From positions 126,581,184-126,645,183 of the forward strand of contig OW240920.1 of NCBI GenBank assembly GCA_933207985.1: 64,000 bases of DNA. Direction: 5' to 3'. Numbering within the stretch: position 1 is the first letter of the stretch; the number at the start of each line of letters is the position of its first letter. This document shows, piece after piece, positions 52,881 to 64,000 of the stretch. The DNA comes from Pelobates cultripes (lineage: Eukaryota > Chordata > Amphibia > Anura > Pelobatidae). The notes under the pieces are model-generated. The model was not told the origin of the DNA and made no database searches. It was given only the letters and a program-made list of their open reading frames with translations. Made by a program: the position numbers and the translations under genes.

Positions 52881-54885
52881 AGGGAGGGGAATAAGAAGAG
52901 GGGAGGGGGGAATAAGAAGAGGGGAGGGAGGGGAATAAGAAGAGGGGAGGGAGGGGAATAAGAAGAGGGGAGGGGGGATAAGATGGGGGGGAATAAAAAG
53001 AGGGGAGGAATAAGAAGAGGGGAGGGAGGGGAATAAGAAGAGGGGAGGGAGGAATAAGAAGAAGGGGCAGCTCTATAGGACAGGGGCCAAGACAGGGAGC
53101 TCTTTCACACTACGCGCGCACACACACACAATGCATCCCTATACATACACAGAAACACAACATGCTTCCCTTACACACAAAGAAACACACAATGCATCCA
53201 TTACACACACACACACAATGAAACCCTTACACACAAAGACAATGCATCCTTTGCACACATACACAGAAACAGACAATGCAAACCTGTACACACGCATGCA
53301 AGCACACACACTTTTTTTCTTACATACACACAGAAACACAATGCATCTAATGCACACACATACAGACACACACCTTGCATCCCTTATGCATACAAACACA
53401 GATTCACACAATGCATCCCTTACACACAACCAGAAACACATAATACATCCCTTATACACAAATACACACAGCTTCCACTACACACAAACACACTGCATCA
53501 CCTGCACAAACTGGTAACCCTAAACACTACATACCATAAGCACACATATTAGATCCTCTACAATAACACATAACATCCCCTACACACTCCACTCCCTGTG
53601 AGCGAACTCATGGGTGGGTGGAACTTATGAGTGGGCCTTATGGGCATACTCACCGTCAGGCCCTGGGGCCCAGACCTTGAGCTGTGTAAGGGGCCCCCAA
53701 AAAATGGAGCTGCTTCCAATTCTCCCAGAACATTGAATTTTGTGACCACAGTTGCAAACAGCCTCCAGAGATCCTGTTCTACACCAGACCAGTGGAGCCA
53801 AACTGCAGCCCATCATCATCCTCATCTGCTTGTAAGTAGGCAATCTAGTATATTATTAGTGACACTAATCTATAATGTACCTCACATTAAAGGGACACTA
53901 TAGCTTAATGAAGTGGTTCTGGTGTCTATAGCTGGTCCCTGCAGGCTTTTTAATGTAAACACACACTGTGTGCAGCACTGGCGTTAGTTCATATGGCAGA
54001 TCATATGGGTGGGGCATTGTGATGTGACATGTGGGGGCAGCAAATTTTTATTTTGTCTAGGGCGGCAAAAATCCTTGCACCGGCTCTGATCCTGGGCAGG
54101 TGCACCAGTCTACTTGACTGGTTTTGCCCCCAGGCCTAAGGCTGCCAGCCCTCCCCTGGCTGCTGGGGAGGTCTTTTGGCGGCCGCTGGCGGACTTGTCC
54201 TGGCGGCCGCTGAGGGAGCTGCGCGAGCTGCGCTGGCTCTGCTCCCCAGCACGCAGCTGAATGAGACCGGCGCCGGAATATGACGTCATATTCCGGCGCC
54301 AGTCTCATTCAGCAGCGCGCGAGGGCGGGAGGGCACTAACACAGGAAGCACCTCTAGTGACCGTCTGAGTGACTGTCACTAGCAGTGTCACTTTGAAGCA
54401 ATGTAAACACTGCCTTTTGTCTGAAAAGTCAGTGTTTACGTTGAAAAGCCTGTAGGGACATGCTATAGACACCAGTACCACCACATTAAGCTGTGTGTGT
54501 GCGTCTGCTAGTGAGTGAGCTTGCTTGCATGCGTGTGCCTGCTAGTGAGTGAGCTTGTGTTTTTATGTCAATGAGCTGATGTATATCAGTAAGATTGTTT
54601 GTCTATGAGGCTGTGTATCAATGAGCTTGTGTGTGTCACTGAAATGTCAGTGAAATTGCCTGTGTCTGCATGTGCGTATGCTTACTGTATAATTAAACGT
54701 TTTACCCTGAAAGGACCAATATTTTATATTAGAAAAGGCAATATATATATATATATATTACTCAATCATCTGTCCTGGCAAGACATAGCCTTACATATTA
54801 CACGCGACAATATATGGCGCAGTGACTTATGGGGCTGGCACAAAATTTTTTTCCAGGGCTGCTTTGTATCCCCAGTCCGGCCCTG
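52881..54885. mobile_element. hAT-rich insertion in MYH copy B exon 20
   Basis: Right end CCAGTCCGGCCCTG at 54885 abuts exon 20. Contents from left to right: (GAGGGGAATAAGAA)n purine repeat (52881-53065); a CA-rich minisatellite with AATGCATCCCTTACACACA units (53120-53520); a GGCCCAGACCTTGAGCTG segment at 53670 matching the right side of the hAT at 28511-30434; a T2-like MITE start (TTAAAGGGACACTATAGC at 53887); a palindrome (54256-54313); and an (AT)n run. This is several elements nested together. No transposase seen. Confidence 0.8.
54256..54313. repeat. 58-bp palindrome centred on TGACGTCA
   Basis: GCTGAATGAGACCGGCGCCG and its complement flank AATATGACGTCATATT, with TGACGTCA at 54281-54288 exactly central. 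One mismatch between arms. Confidence 0.9.
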
Positions 54886-55338
54886 GAAGCAGGGAAACCA
54901 TTTTCTCTTCCAATTCTTTCTTCTTGGCTTCTGACTTTTCCAATGCTTCCTTAGTCTTCTCAAACTCTTCCTTCATGTTTGCCATCTCCTTCTCAGTCTC
55001 AGCACTCTTCGGGAGTGGTTTGATCTTCAAGTACAGTTTCATCGAAGGCAAGTGTTTGACATTCATGAATGACCTGAGGTTGTACTGGATGATGAAGATT
55101 TCTTCCCTGTGTAATAGATTTACAGAAGAAAAGTCTTTATTCTAAGAGAGAGTTCATTATTAACCCTTTTTTCATATCATGACATAAACAATACCGTATC
55201 TCAATCATCTTCTTGGACTTGGTTCTCAATCATCTTCTTGAAACCTCTGCAAAGAGTTTGAGTATGAGTAATAGGTTGTGCCAACTTTTCATCTCTCATC
55301 TCTTTCAGTGTACTTAGAAGACCAGCTTTGAAGAACAC
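54886..55338 (-). pseudogene. MYH copy B: lever arm and interrupted exon 20
   Basis: Exon 19 (144 bp against 137 in copy A) has a 7-bp rearrangement in the IQ region: FKKMIEN is duplicated imperfectly and a TGA follows (QVQEDD then stop). Exon 20 (55106 down to 54886) reads [20 protein letters not shown], then [20 protein letters not shown] and [10 protein letters not shown]. It is broken by a hAT end CAGGGCCGGACTGG at 54885. The bases GAAGCAGG at 54886-54893 are the expected 8-bp target copy. Confidence 0.9.
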
Positions 55339-55420
55339 CTGCAAAGGAAAGAAAACCATTATAATAATTTCTAAAATGTCACTATATATATTAGTCTGTA
55401 ATGTTTCAATCTCTTCATAC

Positions 55421-59822
<4,402 letters not shown>

Positions 59823-59987
59823 CTGTAAGAAGAGATTTTTACTGTCTTGAATTTTGCTTATAGGAAAAAGAAAAATAAATGAAAATACAATATTCTTTCT
59901 CTGGCATTTTTTAAGTCGTAATTTCAATAATTCCTCTTTTTTTCAATTTTTTTTTTGTGTGTATGTATTGGGACTGATGTGTACTAT

Positions 59988-61385
59988 CAGGGCCAGCATT
60001 ACCAAAAGGCTACACCGACGACACCATTAGGTCACACCTGCCCGGGGGGCTCAGTCTTCGCACAGCAGTACTCCCCTTCTGTCGGTCACAGCATGTAACA
60101 TGGCCAAGCTGCAGACTAGGGTCGATGAGCAACTGTTTTCCTCTACCCAGTCTGATAGGAATTGTATGAAGGGAGCGCTGAACTGCTTCATGTCAGACTG
60201 GATATAGGGAAACAGAGACTCCTACACAGGGGAGGTAAGCTGGGGGAGGAAAAGAGGGTAGGACACGTAGGGGGAGGGGAGGAAATTAGACACATTGGGG
60301 GGCTGAAGGTAGGAGACACATAGAGGAAGGGGAAGAAATGAGAAATACAGAGAGGCTGGGGGAATGAAACACATGGCAGATTGGGGGAATAAGACACATG
60401 GGGTGCTGGGGGAATGAGACACATGGGGAGGCTGGGGGAATGAGACACATGGGGAGACTGGGGTATGAGACATATGGGAATTGGGGGAAGGAGACATATG
60501 GGGGCTGGGGGGATGGAACACATGGGGTTGGGGGGATGGAACACATGGGGTTTGGGGGAATAAGACACATGGGGTGGCTGGTGAGATGAGATGGGTTGCT
60601 GAGGGACTGAGACACATGGGGGCTAGAGGAATGAGCCATATGGGGGTGATGAGACACACGGACGAGCTGGGACACACACAAATTGACCTAGAGAGGCTTG
60701 GGGAGAAAGAGACACACAAATTGGTCTGTGGAGAGAAAGAGACAACAGCTGCTGGGACACATAGAGGGGCTGAGGTAGAGGCAAAAGACGCAGACAAGTG
60801 CTAGGGGGAGAGACACCCAGAGTGGTTGGTGGGACAAAAAGAGTCCCCGATGGGCTGGGGAAGGGGCAAAAGACAGACAGGTGCTAGGGATGGGGCAAAA
60901 GAGAGACAGGGGCTGGGCGGACACAGAGAGACACAAATGGACTGGGAAGGGGAGAAAAAAACACAAAGGGGATGAGAAGGGTAGAAAGAGACACACAAAG
61001 GGGCTTAGCTAGAAAAAGACACACAAAGGGCCTGAAAGGCAGTAAGAAACTGGGCTGGAGTGGAGTAAGAGACACAAAGTGGCTGGTGGGGAGTAAGAGA
61101 TACGCAAAAGAGCTGGAGGGACAAAAGTGGGAGTGTAAGAGACACACAAAGGTACGAAACAGGGGGTTAAGATATACTAAAGGGAAGGGTAATGTAACAG
61201 GGGGATAAAATACACTAAAGGGGGTAAGATTTAAAAAAAAAAAGGATAAGAAACACAAAAGGGTGTAATAAATTCAAGAGGGGGATTAAGGGATACACAG
61301 CTGAAGTTGTATTTTTTTGTGGTGGCACAGGGGGCAAAATGCATCTTCGCCTGTGTAGCCGAATCTTTGCAAAAATCCAGCCCTG
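59988..61385. mobile_element. Third hAT MITE, upstream of MYH copy B exon 1
   Basis: Ends CAGGGCCAGCATTACC and, reversed, CAGGGCTGGATTTTTGC, with exact 8-bp target duplication TGTACTAT (59980-59987 and 61386-61393). The interior is a minisatellite of GGGGGAATGAGACACATGGG-type units (60230-61200). Copy A lacks this whole stretch (compare 13640-13660), so insertion came after the duplication. Long proline- or cysteine-rich frames here are repeat translations. Confidence 0.92.
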
Positions 61386-61393
61386 TGTACTAT

Positions 61394-62030
61394 AGTCATT
61401 GCTGCCACTCCAGAATAGTGGGACTTTAAAGGCAGGACTTATTTTTGTATATTTGCTTTTGTATCACAAAGCCATGTTACAATGCTACCGCCGACCCCAT
61501 GTGTTCCCTATTAAGAGTTAATAAGTATGTAGGGGTTTAGAAAATACCCCTCTCTGTCTCATTAGAGATTTATTTCCCTGGAGCTGAAAAAAACAAGGGG
61601 AATTGTTAGCGTAGGACTCAAGAGGTTTTGCCTTGACGTGGCAGGTGATCTTACGCTTAAATGGCCATTGGAGTGATACAAAAAAAACCTCCAGTTATTT
61701 AAATGTGCATAGGGATTTGGTATAGTGTGCAAGTAACTCTTTTCTTCGGTATTTATTGTATGTATTGGGGCTGATGTGTCCTTGTTGCCGCCCAGGAGTC
61801 TGAGCGCAGGACATATTTGTGTATTTGTAATTTTCTGAATTCATGATTCTATTCTAGACTACTTCAGAAAAGGTTCCACATATAACATTAAAATTATGTG
61901 TTTTTTATTTATTATATAAATGTAAGTGTGCAGACTCTACCTGAACGTGGGGAACAAAAATGTTGCAGAATACAAAGAGTTTTGAAGAATTGGCAACGGA
62001 GTTGCAAATTCTTGGTCAACAAAGCCAAAA
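61394..62030. other. Upstream noncoding flank of MYH copy B
   Basis: AT-rich, no gene seen. A phrase near 61749 (GTATGTATTGGGGCTGATGTG) repeats one at 59961 on the other side of the hAT, suggesting an older element into which the hAT inserted. From about 61828 the sequence aligns with copy A from about 13650. Confidence 0.5.
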
Positions 62031-62345
62031 TGGAAAAACAACAAAGTTAAAAAAAATTATTCCAGTGCAATTATTTCAACCTAAAATGTATAATTAGGGA
62101 TTATTGTAATTTGTTACTGAATTATCAAAATTTGATTAAAGACAGGAGGCTTCATATTTGCTTAACCTTCTTTACTGTAAACATTCCATCAACAAAGAAA
62201 CAGTATAAAGTGTAAAACAGAATCAACCAATCAGAATGCATATATCTGTAACTTATAGCTGAGACTCCTCCCACTTCCTCTTTCTTTTCCTGCTTGCCTG
62301 CCAGGTGAGTCTATTCTTATTAAATTGCCTTCAGGTTTTTCTTTA
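62030..62345 (-). promoter_or_regulatory. Conserved upstream block of MYH copy B
   Basis: Counterpart of 13780-14115, about 90% identical, including CCAATCAGAATGCATATATC (plus strand view) with CCAAT and TATA-like words, and a CATTCC M-CAT-like core. Conservation alone may only reflect recent duplication, so promoter function is unproven. Confidence 0.4.
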
Positions 62346-62351
62346 AAATAA

Positions 62352-63574
62352 TGTAAATGGTAATAGGATCAGCGCTAAGTAACCAATACACAGCTAAACT
62401 AAATGGCAAAATAGGCTGCAACCTAATGGCGTGATGTTCCCTCAAAGCATCAACAAAAAAGTACAAATGTAAAAACAGAATAAAGGTCGCGCCAGAGTGG
62501 TAAAATATAATAAAACAATGCTTACTTACATAAAATGAGAAAAAGGAAATAGAGTCCTGATAAAACATATAAAAAGTAGTCTATGTTTTGATTGAAGAGA
62601 TAAATAAATGCTATGGCACTTGTGGGATCCGAAATGTTCAGGTATCCAGATGACGTAGAGGCATGCAGGTAGAAGAAAATAAAATTCCAATAGTGTAAAA
62701 CTGCGGTGGAAAGATGAAGATAATGGCAATAGGGGTCCTCCTACTCACCTATTATAGAGCTATGGCCAACTCAGGTTAAATAACATTCACTGGTAGGATA
62801 TAGGTGCCAGTAGGTGGTACAGGTCCTCAATATGGGGGAAAAATAAAAATAGTGCTCTCTGTATGCAGCAGTAAAAGATAATATTATAAAAGGTATAATA
62901 CTCACATATGAGTGAGCAGGATGTACTGCTCACTATAGTAGCGTAGGTGGTATAATCCCCACCATAAAGTGTTTGTGCCATATACCTTTTTTATATAATT
63001 TTTATATTTTTATTTAATTCTTACCTGGTCATTACAGATTATCAACTCACCCAAGAATCCCAGGTGTGGATAATACTACCTACGCTACTATAGTGAGCAG
63101 TACATCCTGCTCACTCATATGTGAGTATTATACATTTTATAATATTATCTTTTACTGCTGCATACAGAGAGCACTATTTGTTTTTATTTTCCTCTTCCCA
63201 CATATCGAGGACCTGTACCACCTACTGGCACCTATATCCTACCAGTGGGGGATTGACGCCACTGAATGCTATTTACTCCTGAGCTGGCCATAGCTCTACT
63301 ATAGGTGAGTATGAAGACCCCATTGCCATTATCTTCATCTTTCCACTGCAGTTTTACACTATTGGAATTTTCTTTTCTTTTACCTTCATGCCTCTACGTC
63401 ATCTGGATACCTGAACATTTCGGATCCCACAAGTGCCATAGCATTTATTTATCTCTTCAATCAAAACTTGGACTACTTTTTATACATTTTATCAGGACTC
63501 TATTTCCTTTTCTCATTTTATGTAAGTATGCATTGTTTCATTATATTTTACCACTCTTTATTCTGTTTTTACAT
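62352..63574. mobile_element. Foldback element with arms of about 500 bp and 14-bp target duplication
   Basis: The two halves (about 62465-62990 and 63065-63572) are inverted copies at about 90% identity around a short AT-rich loop (about 62990-63060). Flanks TTTCTTTAAAATAA (62338-62351 and 63575-63588) are an exact 14-bp direct repeat. Copy A keeps the empty site near 14095 (TTTTTACTTAAAATACC). No coding sequence. The class is uncertain: the long duplication at a TTTAAAA target suggests target-primed insertion. Confidence 0.88.
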
Positions 63575-63732
63575 TTTCTTTAAAATAACTTTTAACTTAT
63601 TATAGTTGCATTTAAATATATATATTTATATTTTTTACATATATCTTGTCTAAGGGATCTGCGTTGCTACCTTTTCACTATCAATAGGAACTCACACAGT
63701 AATTCTCCAGTCCAATCCTTGCAATTTCATGT

Positions 63733-64000
63733 ATAATTTCATTCATATAGGACTTCCAGCAACATTTAGGGGACCTAGAGACTGCTAGCATTCAGAAAGT
63801 GCCTGTAGTGGCTGTCTGATTGACAGCCACTGGAGACAGTCTTAGTCCTGCAAGGTAATTATTGCAGTTTCTCAAAAACTGCAATGATTTACATTGCAGG
63901 ACTAAGTGGGACTGGGACACAGCACCCAGACCACATTAATGAGCTGAAGTGGTCTAGGTGCATATAGTGTCCCTTTAAAGGGACACTATAGGTACCCAGA
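63733..64000. mobile_element. T2/Kolobok-like MITE meeting a second one head to head
   Basis: Interior phrases GTGGCTGTCTGATTGACAGCC and TAATTATTGCAGTTTCTC match the MITE at 31277-31648. It ends at TATAGTGTCCCTTTAA, and the next element begins immediately with AAAGGGACACTATAGGTACC, giving a 28-bp perfect palindrome at 63963-63990 that shares one TTAA-type target. The second copy continues beyond the window. Confidence 0.8.

Noticed and set aside
60188..61258. Minus-strand frames rich in proline, serine and cysteine
   Set aside because: Translation of the GGGGGAATGAGACACATGGG minisatellite inside the hAT element.

Overview
The window looks like nuclear DNA from a frog (probably a neobatrachian). 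The evidence is two tandem, intron-containing skeletal-type sarcomeric myosin heavy chain (MYH) genes on the minus strand, embedded in repeats typical of anuran genomes: Tx1/L1 LINEs, T2/Kolobok-like MITEs beginning TTAAAGGGACACTATAG, hAT MITEs, a Tc1 element, a DIRS retrotransposon and a CR1-type LINE tail. No intact host protein-coding gene, tRNA or rRNA is recognisable.

Layout. (1) 1-3644: unclassified retroelement-like DNA ending in split direct repeats. (2) 3645-14291: MYH copy A, minus strand, a decayed relic. It has lost the ATP-binding P-loop and exons 6-8 and 12-15, carries a LINE inside exon 17, and its 3' half is not in the window. (3) 14.3-46.7 kb: an intergenic nest of transposons. 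A degraded plus-strand L1 (ORF1 at 18.3-19.3 kb, ORF2 at 23.9-27.85 kb and 38.57-39.4 kb) is split by a Ty3/gypsy fragment plus a 797-bp tandem array, and again by a younger minus-strand Tx1/L1 (27.8-38.57 kb). That younger L1 is itself split by two hAT elements, each with a perfect 8-bp target duplication. A DIRS-type element with a Tc1 transposon next to or inside it fills 41.0-46.6 kb. (4) 46740-59822: MYH copy B, minus strand. Nearly all 39 coding exons are locatable from the start codon to the stop and poly(A) signal, but it carries nonsense codons, frameshifts, damaged splice sites and a hAT insertion in exon 20 running into an 858-bp run of N. (5) 59.9-64 kb: upstream flank of copy B with a hAT element, a 1.2-kb foldback element and abutting T2-like MITEs.

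The two MYH copies align in exons, introns and upstream flank (A 3645-14291 with B 50742-63732). They therefore arose by unprocessed segmental duplication and then decayed independently. A is much worse than B. Working MYH genes of the cluster, if any, must lie outside this window. I see no evidence of a novel functional system. The most unusual material is structural: hAT MITEs with internal minisatellites and palindromes holding known transcription-factor motifs, a foldback element with a 14-bp target duplication, and a tandem array that captured a Tc1 end. Exon numbers below count coding exons from the ATG. Expected exon lengths are from general knowledge of vertebrate sarcomeric MYH genes.
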